In this document: one piece after another, positions 45,685 to 54,424 of the stretch
Position numbering within the stretch: the stretch's first letter is position 1
How the letters are laid out: each line of letters begins with the position of its first letter
Origin: Sphingobacteriaceae bacterium
GTDB lineage: Bacteria > Bacteroidota > Bacteroidia > B-17B0 > Aurantibacillaceae
Direction: 5' to 3'
NCBI GenBank assembly: GCA_016709575.1
Contig: JADJMM010000013.1
Coordinates: forward strand, 1-64,000
Length of the DNA stretch: 64,000 nucleotides
Translations under genes and position numbers: made by a program
Notes under the pieces: generated by a model
What the model saw: the letters and a program-made list of their open reading frames with translations, nothing else
Told to the model about the DNA's origin: nothing
The model's database searches: none

Positions 45685-47268
45685 TTATTTTTTTAGTTTA
45701 TCAATTGTTTTCTCAATGTACTTCTCATTCGGCATTAAACTTTGCTGGATGCGTTTGGCGTAATGAATGCTATCAATAATCTCTTTTTGTTTTTCTTCTA
45801 CTAAATGTTTTTGTTCTTCAATAACTTTTTTCTGCTTTTGTGTAATCCTAAATCGATTAAACATAAATCCTCCAAAAACTAGTGTCAACACTAAACCACC
45901 ATACAAAAAATAGCGTTGTTTTTCTTCTTGTTGAGATTTAAGAACTTGAATTTTTTTTTCTTCCGATGCTTTTAAACTATCTGCTATTACTTTTTTATCA
46001 TAATCATACTTTATCTGATTACGTATACTGGCCTTTTCTGTTTCTTGATTAAAAATACTATCGCGCATCACTAAATAAAGCTCAAACATTTCTAAAGCTT
46101 TAGTAGTATTGTTTTGTTTTTTATAAACGTTTTTTAATAGTTGAGCAGCGTTACTAATTAAGATGGGATACTCAGTTTGTTTGGCGATTTCAAATCCCTT
46201 TAAAGCATACTGCAAAGCTTTTTGATTATCCCCCATTGCTAAATACATTCTTCCAACTGCGCAATATGAAGTTGAAGTACCTTCAGGTTCTTTTATTTCT
46301 TCATACACCGAAAGTCCTTTTACGTAATAGTCTAGCGCGTCTTTGTTCTTTTGTAAGGCTTCATATGTGGAACCTAAATTACTTAAAGCTCTGCTAATAC
46401 CATGTTTGTTATTTATCTCTTCCTGTAACTTCAAACTTTTAGTAAAATATTCTAAGGCTTTTTCAAGATCGCCTTTCGCTTTGTAAATATCACCTACATT
46501 GTTTAATGAAGTAGCCTGACCAACTTTATCACCTAACTCAGTTTGCAAGGCGTAACTTTTAAGATAGCATTTTAGGGCTTCTGATAATTGTTCTTGTTGT
46601 TTGTAAACAACACCAATATCATTTATAACAAATGCCATTCCTTGCTTGTTGTTCAGCTTTTCATTCAATTTCAAACTTTGATTATAATAATCCAGTGCTT
46701 TGCCAACATTGCCAATATCATTATAAGCCTGACCGATATAAATAAAAGTGTATGCAAGTCCGCGCTCGTCTTTAATTTCTTTTTGCATTACTGCAGCCTT
46801 TAAATGGTAAGATAAAGCCTTGTCATTTTTTCCAAGATCCTGATAGGTTGCACCTAGTCCGCCAAGAGCGTATGCAATCCCTTCCTTGTAATCAATTTCT
46901 TCCTGAATCTTTAAACTGTTTTCAAAATTGGAAAGAGCTTCGTCTATTTTGCCCTGCATTTTTAAAATAATACCTGAATTCATTAACCCGAAAGCTTTAT
47001 ACTTTTTAAAAACCTTAATTATAGGATCGGAAGCCGGATATTTTTTTAAATTAATTTCGGCAAGTTTAGTTAGATCTTCATTAAAAGCTTCCCATTCACC
47101 GTCAGGAGCAATTTCTACTAAAGCGGCAATGGCACGGCAACGTGAAGTATCGTGTGTGCAGTTTTTTAGAACTTTCTTTAACGAATCAACTACATCAGTT
47201 TGTCCAACTATGTTTAAGTTTAATAAAAGCGAGAAGAGTAAATAAACAAGTGTTTTAAATTTTGGCAT
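45685..47268 (-). CDS. TPR membrane signalling protein lacking the SpoIIE phosphatase domain
   Basis: 527 residues. Signal peptide (YLLFSLLLNLNIVGQ), then about eight TPR repeats of ~40 residues (residues ~90-390, each like ALSYHLKAAVMQKEI, KALDYYNQSLKLNEKL, ALEYFTKSLKLQEEI). A coiled coil, one membrane helix (YFLYGGLVLTLVFGGFMF near 455) and a cytoplasmic coiled linker follow, ending KQKEIIDSIHYAKRIQQSLM then PNEKYIEKTIDKLKK and a stop. In family members with the same linker a SpoIIE-type phosphatase follows. Here nothing of it is left; the next gene begins 4 bases later. The protein may be an adaptor or a regulator of phosphatases encoded elsewhere. A similar TPR gene lies at 10483. Confidence 0.9.
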   Translation of the reverse strand: MPKFKTLVYLLFSLLLNLNIVGQTDVVDSLKKVLKNCTHDTSRCRAIAALVEIAPDGEWEAFNEDLTKLAEINLKKYPASDPIIKVFKKYKAFGLMNSGIILKMQGKIDEALSNFENSLKIQEEIDYKEGIAYALGGLGATYQDLGKNDKALSYHLKAAVMQKEIKDERGLAYTFIYIGQAYNDIGNVGKALDYYNQSLKLNEKLNNKQGMAFVINDIGVVYKQQEQLSEALKCYLKSYALQTELGDKVGQATSLNNVGDIYKAKGDLEKALEYFTKSLKLQEEINNKHGISRALSNLGSTYEALQKNKDALDYYVKGLSVYEEIKEPEGTSTSYCAVGRMYLAMGDNQKALQYALKGFEIAKQTEYPILISNAAQLLKNVYKKQNNTTKALEMFELYLVMRDSIFNQETEKASIRNQIKYDYDKKVIADSLKASEEKKIQVLKSQQEEKQRYFLYGGLVLTLVFGGFMFNRFRITQKQKKVIEEQKHLVEEKQKEIIDSIHYAKRIQQSLMPNEKYIEKTIDKLKK

Positions 47269-47278
47269 GACTGATTTT

Positions 47279-49696
47279 TTAAACCAAACTCAGTTTGGCA
47301 TATTTCAGTAACAATTTTTTCTCGCCGGTATTCATAAAATTAATAGTGGCTTTACTCTCCGGCCAAGCGCCTTCGATATCGGTAATTTGTCCTTGCCCGA
47401 ATTTTTCGTGAGCAACAACATCGCCAATTTTTAGTAATTTATTGCCTTCGGTGTTTATAGGCTGGCTAAGTGCTTGTTTTGCTAAACGCGAATTAAGCGA
47501 GATTAAATTTTTTGGTGGCTGGAAATTTATTTTTGGCTCCGGTTCTTTTTTCTTGAATGCAGATTTGCCGAATTTTTCAAACTTAACTTCTTTTTTGTCA
47601 CCATAACCTTTTTTAAAGCTATCAAAAGTGTCATCAGCAAATTCAGTGCCGCCATTGTCTTCAGGTAGTTCAATGAACTGTGCTTCTATTTCATCAATAA
47701 AACGACTCGGTTCGCAATATAAAATATTACCAAATCTGTAACGGGTAAGAGCGTAACTTAAAGTTGCTTTTTTCTCGGCACGTGTTACAGCTACATAAAA
47801 CAAACGACGCTCTTCTTCTAAATCACTTCTGCTATTTAAAGAGAGTTGTGACGGAAATAAATTTTCTTCCAAACCAACTACATAAACATATGGAAACTCC
47901 AAACCTTTTGCAGCGTGAATAGTCATTAAACTAACTTTATCTTTGTTCTCATCATCATCCGCATCGTCAGTTCCGGTTAACAATGTAATTTCCTGCATAA
48001 ATTCATCCAAAGTACGAATGCCATTATCTGCAACTTGTGCAAACATGTCGGTTTCATCTTTTGGCAGACTTAGCTTTGTAATTTCATTTAATTCATCTTC
48101 TTGCGGTGTGCGTTCTGATTCTGAAAAATCTTTTATACCGTTTAATAATTCCTGAATGTTTTCGTAACGCGCTACACCTTCAACAGTTTTGTCGGAATAT
48201 AATTCACGAACAATACCTGCGCTAACTAAAATATGATTTCCTAAATCGAAAGCATCTTTTAATGGTAACATCAAGGCGTAAGATTTAATAGCAGTAACAA
48301 AATCCCCAATCTTAGAACTGGTTCCCGAATTAATTCCTAATTTGAAATCATTGAGATTAGAAATTACGGTCCACATACTAATATCATGCTCAGCCGCGGC
48401 GACCATAATTTTATCTACGGTTGTTTGTCCAATACCACGTGCCGGATAATTAATGACGCGCTTTAAGGATTCATCATCATTATTATTGATAGTTAAACGG
48501 AAGTAGGCGAGAGCATCTTTAATTTCTTTACGCTGATAAAACGAAACACCTCCGAAAATACGGTAAGGAATATTTAAACGGCGTAACGATTCCTCAAACG
48601 AACGCGATTGTGCATTGGTGCGATACAAAATAGCAAACTGCGAATTCATTGCCTGATTCTGCATTTTGGTTTCGTAAATGGATTGAACAATTTTTTGTCC
48701 TTCTTCATTATCAGTATTAGCACGAATAACTTTTATTTTTTCACCTTCAGCATTCTCAGTAAACGTGTTTTTCTTAAACTGGTCTTTGTTGTTTTTGATA
48801 ATATGATTAGAGGCCCCTACAATGATTTGTGTACTGCGGTAATTTTGTTCGAGCTTAAATGTTTTTAAGTCCGGATAATCTTTTTCGAAGTTTAAAATAT
48901 TCTGAATGCTCGCTCCACGAAACGCGTAAATACTTTGCGCATCATCACCTACCACACAAATATTTTGAAAATGCGCCGCTAATTGTTTTATGATAACGTA
49001 TTGCGAAAAGTTGGTATCCTGATACTCATCCACTAAAATGTAACGAAACTTATTCTGGTATTTTAATAGCATATCAGGGAAGTCACGTAACAGTACGTTT
49101 GTGTTGAACAACAAATCGTCAAAATCCATCGCGCCCGATTTGAAATTACGTTTTTGATACGCCAAGTAAATTTGTCCTAGTAAAGGTTTATTGCTCGATT
49201 GATCTTCCGCAGCTGTTACAGGATTATTAGCGTATTGAGCAGCAGAAATTAATTTATTCTTTGCATCCGAAATACGGTTTAATACTAAAGAAGGTTTGTA
49301 AACTTTCTCATCTAAATTAAACTGCTTTAAAATATCTTTAATAACACTTTTGCTGTCATCGGTATCGTAAATAGTAAAGTTGGGAGGGTAACCTAATTTC
49401 TCTGCTTCGTAGCGTAAAATTTTAGCGAATACCGAGTGGAAAGTACCCATCCATAAATTTTTAGAATCGTTACCGCAAATTTTTTGAATACGGTCTTTCA
49501 TTTCACGCGCTGCTTTATTGGTAAAGGTTAGCGATAAAATATTGAAAGCATCAACACCACTATGAATTAAATGTGCAATACGATAGGTGAGAACACGTGT
49601 TTTGCCTGAACCGGCGCCGGCAATAATCATCACCGGACCATCTTTGGCAAGCACAGCTTCCCGTTGTACGGGGTTTAATTCATCTAAATAACTCAT
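47279..49696 (-). CDS. pcrA: UvrD/PcrA-type ATP-dependent DNA helicase
   Basis: 805 residues, superfamily 1A 3'-5' helicase acting in repair and replication restart. Motifs in order: Q-motif LNPVQREAV, Walker A VMIIAGAGSGKTRVLTYR, motif Ia LTFTNKAAREMK, motif II YILVDEYQDTNF, motif III VVGDDAQSIYAFRGA, motif IV QNYRST, motif V VSLMTIHAAKGLEFPYVYVVG and motif VI EERRLFYVAVTRAEKK. The C-terminal ~50 residues (GDVVAHEKFGQGQITDIEG) form the tudor-like RNA-polymerase-binding domain of PcrA. The uvrD and pcrA names are used interchangeably in this phylum; I chose pcrA for the tail. A -7 box lies upstream. Confidence 0.95.
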   Translation of the reverse strand: MSYLDELNPVQREAVLAKDGPVMIIAGAGSGKTRVLTYRIAHLIHSGVDAFNILSLTFTNKAAREMKDRIQKICGNDSKNLWMGTFHSVFAKILRYEAEKLGYPPNFTIYDTDDSKSVIKDILKQFNLDEKVYKPSLVLNRISDAKNKLISAAQYANNPVTAAEDQSSNKPLLGQIYLAYQKRNFKSGAMDFDDLLFNTNVLLRDFPDMLLKYQNKFRYILVDEYQDTNFSQYVIIKQLAAHFQNICVVGDDAQSIYAFRGASIQNILNFEKDYPDLKTFKLEQNYRSTQIIVGASNHIIKNNKDQFKKNTFTENAEGEKIKVIRANTDNEEGQKIVQSIYETKMQNQAMNSQFAILYRTNAQSRSFEESLRRLNIPYRIFGGVSFYQRKEIKDALAYFRLTINNNDDESLKRVINYPARGIGQTTVDKIMVAAAEHDISMWTVISNLNDFKLGINSGTSSKIGDFVTAIKSYALMLPLKDAFDLGNHILVSAGIVRELYSDKTVEGVARYENIQELLNGIKDFSESERTPQEDELNEITKLSLPKDETDMFAQVADNGIRTLDEFMQEITLLTGTDDADDDENKDKVSLMTIHAAKGLEFPYVYVVGLEENLFPSQLSLNSRSDLEEERRLFYVAVTRAEKKATLSYALTRYRFGNILYCEPSRFIDEIEAQFIELPEDNGGTEFADDTFDSFKKGYGDKKEVKFEKFGKSAFKKKEPEPKINFQPPKNLISLNSRLAKQALSQPINTEGNKLLKIGDVVAHEKFGQGQITDIEGAWPESKATINFMNTGEKKLLLKYAKLSLV

Positions 49697-49708
49697 AATT
49701 CAGGGCTT

Positions 49709-49716
49709 CAAATATA
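49709..49716 (-). promoter_or_regulatory. Bacteroidota -7 promoter box for the helicase (TATATTTG)
   Basis: Exact TAnnTTTG match on the minus strand ending 12 bases before the helicase start at 49696. Confidence 0.45.
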
Positions 49717-49761
49717 CGATGAATCAAGGCGTTTTTTGGAGATGTTAGTAATTAAATCCGT

Positions 49762-51654
49762 CTAAGGATTAAACCACTTATAAACCGCATTCTTACTCTC
49801 ATTTCCTATAAATTTTAGGGTTTTGAATTGTATTTTTAGCTTGCCAGAATGAATAACTTTGTTGGTATTGGAAAAACGGATTTCGGTAATGGGTTTGTTA
49901 ACTGTAGAATCCTGTATCGACCTTAAAACAGGATCCAGCCAAATGAAGTCTTTTGAATCGCCGGGCCAAATGCGTTTTTTAAATTTTAGGTGAGTGGCGG
50001 TACGGTATTCAATAAAAAATTCATCGTCACGGTAAGCCAGTTTTTTTAACCCTCGCAACATATTAAAATCATACTCTAATTTACAACCTAACATGCGTTC
50101 CGTTTGTGGTAATTGTATCCATTCGCCACTGTTTACTTCTTTCTCTTTTTCAAAATCCTCAATTTTAATTTTTATAGGTTTTAACCGTTTCGCAAGTAAT
50201 AATGTATAAGCTGTTTTTTTGCGGACTTCATAATTTTCGAAAATAGAAATCACCGAATGAAACTCGCTGGTTAAAAAATACGAATTGTCTAATCCAAACA
50301 AAAACTCATAAGGACTTCCCCCATGCCAAATTAAATAATCGGGTGCTTCTTTTGAAGAAAAGTAACCGGCTGTTTTTTTATCGAAATAAGCCGACATGTT
50401 TAAATTTTGTAAATAGGGACGAGGCTTCCAATTAGTGAGGTTATTAGCTTCTACAAATGATAAATCCCAAGGAAAAAAATCAACAGTTCCTTTTTTTAAT
50501 TCTTCAATAGTGGCGCCGTCCAACAAACTAAATGTTTTTACATTTACTGCCGATTGCGCTCTGCATTTGGCGCTGTATTTTGTGTGATTAAGAATATATT
50601 TATTGATATTTCTTGGTCCGTTAGGCACGCTCATTATATAATCGCTATAATCTTTTTTTGTTCCAATGTTTCCATAATAACAGAAAAAGGCGATGGCTAA
50701 TAATGGGAAAGTGTATTTAGAAATGTTTTTGTAGAATAACCCACAACTAATAATAATGAGAACTAAGTACACTAAAAACCCAATGTAATGCGAGTAATCC
50801 ATACGCACCATGCTATGCGTGTAACCGGTATATAAAAACAACATAGCCATAAACCAAAATAATTTGAAGGTTTGGTTTTTGTTAAGAAAAAATATTCCGA
50901 TAACTGACACTCCACAAATAATAAGCAGGACAAAATTTTCAGGTTGTGTGTAGAAGGTGCTGGTTTCGTTAAAGGCAATTATGTTTTGATAATATATAAC
51001 CAGCGATTCGAAAATGGGTGAAATGCCTCTGAAAAGTATTAACCCTAATGCAAACCAAGCTATAAAATTGAGGCTGAAAAATTTGAGTAATAATTTGAAA
51101 TCAATTTTCTTATTCAACACAGTTAAATAGATAAAAAACACGCCTTGCGAAAGAACACCCGACAAACCAATAGAGCATTTGTAGTAGTATCCAAAAGCTG
51201 TGATTAAACTTATAAGTACAAGGTAAGTTGTTTTTTTCTCAAGAAAATAAATAACCAAAAACAAAATAATAGCCAGGTTAAGATAAGCTTCCTGACTAAA
51301 CATGGTAAAACAACAAAGGGCAAATAACACAACAGGAATACGTTTGTCAATCTCTAAAAGCTGCGATAATTTGTAAAGCGCATAGCCAACACAAAATTTA
51401 AGGAGTATTTGAAAAGTGCAACCAATGATAATTAACCAGCCATAACAAATAGGGTAGTGTAAAAATGACAGCGGACCGTAAATAAAAGTGATTTTATCGA
51501 GCTGTGCGGGATTGAAGTTGATTAGGTAACTATAGGCCCAAAAGTAAGAGCCATCGAGTCCGGAATAGAAATTATGATCTTGAGAACTGAGTGTTAATAG
51601 GGAAATAACAAATAAAATGAGGTAATTAAGCCTATTATTTTTAAAACTCGTCAT
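49762..51654 (-). CDS. Large polytopic membrane protein of unknown function
   Basis: About 630 residues from the ATG at 51654 (MTSFKNNRLNYLILF); an upstream ATG at 51675 would add seven residues and sits 14 bases from gatB. The first ~330 residues contain about 10-11 membrane helices, with an early extracytoplasmic loop (HNFYSGLDGSYFWAYSYLIN) containing an acidic and aromatic cluster. The last ~300 residues form a soluble beta-rich domain. Topology resembles GT-C-like membrane glycosyltransferases of the phylum but I see no decisive motif. A two-domain layout with a conserved-looking Asp-Gly-Ser-Tyr loop is all I can support. Confidence 0.75.
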   Translation of the reverse strand: MTSFKNNRLNYLILFVISLLTLSSQDHNFYSGLDGSYFWAYSYLINFNPAQLDKITFIYGPLSFLHYPICYGWLIIIGCTFQILLKFCVGYALYKLSQLLEIDKRIPVVLFALCCFTMFSQEAYLNLAIILFLVIYFLEKKTTYLVLISLITAFGYYYKCSIGLSGVLSQGVFFIYLTVLNKKIDFKLLLKFFSLNFIAWFALGLILFRGISPIFESLVIYYQNIIAFNETSTFYTQPENFVLLIICGVSVIGIFFLNKNQTFKLFWFMAMLFLYTGYTHSMVRMDYSHYIGFLVYLVLIIISCGLFYKNISKYTFPLLAIAFFCYYGNIGTKKDYSDYIMSVPNGPRNINKYILNHTKYSAKCRAQSAVNVKTFSLLDGATIEELKKGTVDFFPWDLSFVEANNLTNWKPRPYLQNLNMSAYFDKKTAGYFSSKEAPDYLIWHGGSPYEFLFGLDNSYFLTSEFHSVISIFENYEVRKKTAYTLLLAKRLKPIKIKIEDFEKEKEVNSGEWIQLPQTERMLGCKLEYDFNMLRGLKKLAYRDDEFFIEYRTATHLKFKKRIWPGDSKDFIWLDPVLRSIQDSTVNKPITEIRFSNTNKVIHSGKLKIQFKTLKFIGNESKNAVYKWFNP

Positions 51655-51689
51655 CTTATTCGTAATTTTACCCAAAATTAAGCAAATTA

Positions 51690-53144
51690 ATGAGCGTTTA
51701 CGATAAATACGAAACAGTTGTTGGTTTAGAGTGCCACATTCAGTTACTCACTAAAACCAAAATGTATAGTAATGATGCGGCTGAGTACGGCGCATTACCA
51801 AATACAAATGTTAGTGTTATTAGTTTGGGCCACCCAGGCACTTTGCCTAAAGTAAACAAGCGTGCTATTGAATTTGCTGTAAAATTGGGGATTGCCACTA
51901 AATCTACAATCACCACTGAAAATCAATTTGCACGTAAAAATTATTTTTACGCTGATTTACCAAAAGGGTATCAAATTACACAAGATAAAACTCCTATTTG
52001 TACGGGCGGTTATATAGCATTTAAGATGAAAGATGGTTCTGAAAAACAAATCAATCTTATCCGCATACACATGGAAGAAGATGCAGGAAAAAGTATGCAT
52101 GATATCGATCCATTTGAAACATTAATTGATTTAAACCGTGCAGGAACTCCTCTATTAGAAATTGTAACACAACCGGATTTCAGAGGGGGAGAAGAAGCAT
52201 ATGCCTATTTAAATGAAGTAAGAAAATTAGTTCGTTATCTTGATGTTTGTGATGGAAATATGGAAGAGGGGTCGTTACGTTGCGATGCTAATATTTCGGT
52301 GAGAATAAAAGGTACTAAAGAATACGGAAAACGTACAGAGGTAAAAAACATGAACTCGTTCCGTAACGTACAACGCGCTATTGATTTTGAAGTGAAACGT
52401 CAGATTGATATTTTGGAAGCCGGTGGAGAAATTGCTGTTGAAACAAGAAGTTTTGATGCTGTTAACGGAACTACTTTTAGCTTACGTAGCAAAGAGAGCG
52501 CAAACGATTACCGCTATTTTCCTGAGCCGGATTTACAGCCGGTAATGGTGACTAAAGAATACATTGAGAGTGTAAAAAATAATTTACCGCCCTTACCAAG
52601 TGATTTATACAATAAATACGTTAACGAGTTTGAGTTAAGTGATTACGATGCTTCGGTTTTAACGGAGTTAAAAGAAGTAGCGCTTTATTTTAACGAACTA
52701 GTTAATTATACCAAGAATTACAAAGCTGCGGCGAACTGGGTAATGGTAAATGTGAAATCGTTTTTAAATGAAAACGCTTTACATATCGAGAATTTCCCGA
52801 TTAAGCCAAAAGCTATTGCGGATATAATCGCATTGATTGATGCAGGTAAAATCGGACATACAACGGCATCTCAAAAATTATTCCCTGCTTTAATTGCAAA
52901 TCCTACAAAAAGTGCAGAAGTTTTAGCGAGCGAATTAGATATTATTCAAAACAGCGACAGTAACGAAATTCTAGCTTTAGTTGAACAAGCTGTAAATAAA
53001 TTCCCTGAAAAAATCACGGAATACCGTAATGGTAAGGTTGGTTTATTAGGTCTGTTTGTAGGCGAAGTGATGAAACTCAGCAAAGGCAAAGCAGATCCTA
53101 AAGTGGTAAATCAATTGGTGAAGGAACAGTTAGAGAAAAACTAA
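51690..53144 (+). CDS. gatB: Aspartyl/glutamyl-tRNA amidotransferase subunit B
   Basis: 484 residues, standard length. GatB activates the side-chain carboxylate of Glu-tRNA(Gln) or Asp-tRNA(Asn) with ATP so that GatA-derived ammonia completes amidation. The family start YETVVGLECHIQLLTKTKMY is followed by NQFARKNYFYADLPKGYQIT, the signature IHMEEDAGKSMHD, DLNRAGTPLLEIVTQPDFRG and EEGSLRCDANISVR. The C-terminal YqeY-like tail domain ends LSKGKADPKVVNQLVKEQLE. Frame intact. It is divergent from the membrane protein with a very short intergenic gap. Confidence 0.97.
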   Translation: MSVYDKYETVVGLECHIQLLTKTKMYSNDAAEYGALPNTNVSVISLGHPGTLPKVNKRAIEFAVKLGIATKSTITTENQFARKNYFYADLPKGYQITQDKTPICTGGYIAFKMKDGSEKQINLIRIHMEEDAGKSMHDIDPFETLIDLNRAGTPLLEIVTQPDFRGGEEAYAYLNEVRKLVRYLDVCDGNMEEGSLRCDANISVRIKGTKEYGKRTEVKNMNSFRNVQRAIDFEVKRQIDILEAGGEIAVETRSFDAVNGTTFSLRSKESANDYRYFPEPDLQPVMVTKEYIESVKNNLPPLPSDLYNKYVNEFELSDYDASVLTELKEVALYFNELVNYTKNYKAAANWVMVNVKSFLNENALHIENFPIKPKAIADIIALIDAGKIGHTTASQKLFPALIANPTKSAEVLASELDIIQNSDSNEILALVEQAVNKFPEKITEYRNGKVGLLGLFVGEVMKLSKGKADPKVVNQLVKEQLEKN

Positions 53145-53229
53145 GATTTTGTTCAATTATTCACCTTTTTTAGGACTTTTCGGTTCTCAATTTTATTATC
53201 TTTAAGCCTTTATAAAACAAGCTATTTTA

Positions 53230-54410
53230 ATGAAGAATGTATTCAAACTCGCGGTTTTAGCTTTAGTGCTAAACTCATGCGGAAACGGTAACAAAAAAAC
53301 AAACAGCACTTTTGAATTAAAAGGAACTCTTGCAGATTCAAAAGGTGAAACTCTATACTTAGAAAAACTGGCCTCACAAACACCACTGGTTGTGGATAGT
53401 TGTGTGTTGGATGATAAAGGAAATTTTTCATTTGATAATTACGTTCCCGCTTTAGGATTTTATCGTATTAAAGTTAACAACCAAAATTTCGGGATGTTAG
53501 TAATGGATTCAACCGATAAAATTACTATTTCAGGAAGCGCTAAGGATTTAGGAAATACTTACAAAGCAGAAGGCTCCCCTGACACAAAATTATTTTTGGA
53601 ATATAACGAGTGCACAAAAGGATTTCAACGCCAACAAGATTCTTTGAATGAGGCTTTCCGTTATTTAATGACTACAATGGGAAAAGTGGATTCTTTGCGT
53701 ATGGATTCATTAAGCAAAACATTTGAAGGCATTTATTTAAAAGTTGTGGATTCGTATTGTGCTCGTGTGGCTGAAAAAGCAAAAGCGAATGCAAATATGT
53801 TTTCAACTGTAATTGCTATTCAACCTTTAGATCCTGAAAAATATATGGATGTATTTAAGGCGGTTGATGAAGGTTTAATGAAAAATATCCTGGAAATCCT
53901 GATGTAAACATGTTTCATCAAATGATGGTAAAAATGACGGCTAATCCGTTTAAAGCCGGAGCAGTTGCACCTGAAATTAATTTACCGGACCCAAATGGTA
54001 AAAACATTGCGCTCTCTTCATTAAAAGGAAAAGTTGTTCTTGTTGATTTTTGGGCGAGCTGGTGCGGTCCGTGCCGTAAAGAAATGCCAAACGTAGTAGC
54101 AGCTTATAAAAAATACAAATCAAAAGGATTTGAAATTTATGGTGTTTCTTTAGATAAAGAAAGACAAGCTTGGGTTGATGCTATTAAGAAAGATGGTATT
54201 ACATGGATTCAGGTAAGTGAGTTAACCTATTGGAATTCTGTTGCAGCTAAGGCCTATAACGTTCAAGGGATTCCGTTTACCGTGTTATTAGATAAAGAAG
54301 GAAAAGTAATAGCGAAAGATTTACGTGGTGCTCAATTAGACAGCGCAATTGAGAACGCTTTAGCAGGAACAGCTCCTGAAAGCCATGAAGGACATAATCA
54401 CCCTCATTAA
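53230..54410 (+). CDS. TlpA-like thioredoxin lipoprotein with DUF4369-type N-domain (frameshifted)
   Basis: About 393 residues. Lipobox signal (LALVLNSCGNG) and a DUF4369-like beta domain (FELKGTLADSKGETLYLEKL, FYRIKVNNQNFGMLVMDSTD) lead into a helical spacer, then a thioredoxin fold with active site DFWASWCGPCRKEMPNVV (CGPC). The fold also shows VQGIPFTVLLDKEGKV with the cis-Pro. The frame breaks near 53890 and resumes as NMFHQMMVKM. The C-terminus is His-rich (ESHEGHNHPH). Membrane-anchored thiol-disulfide oxidoreductases of this type maintain cysteines in envelope proteins or help cytochrome maturation; the partner is unknown here. Confidence 0.9.
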
Positions 54411-54424
54411 TAATATAATCATAC

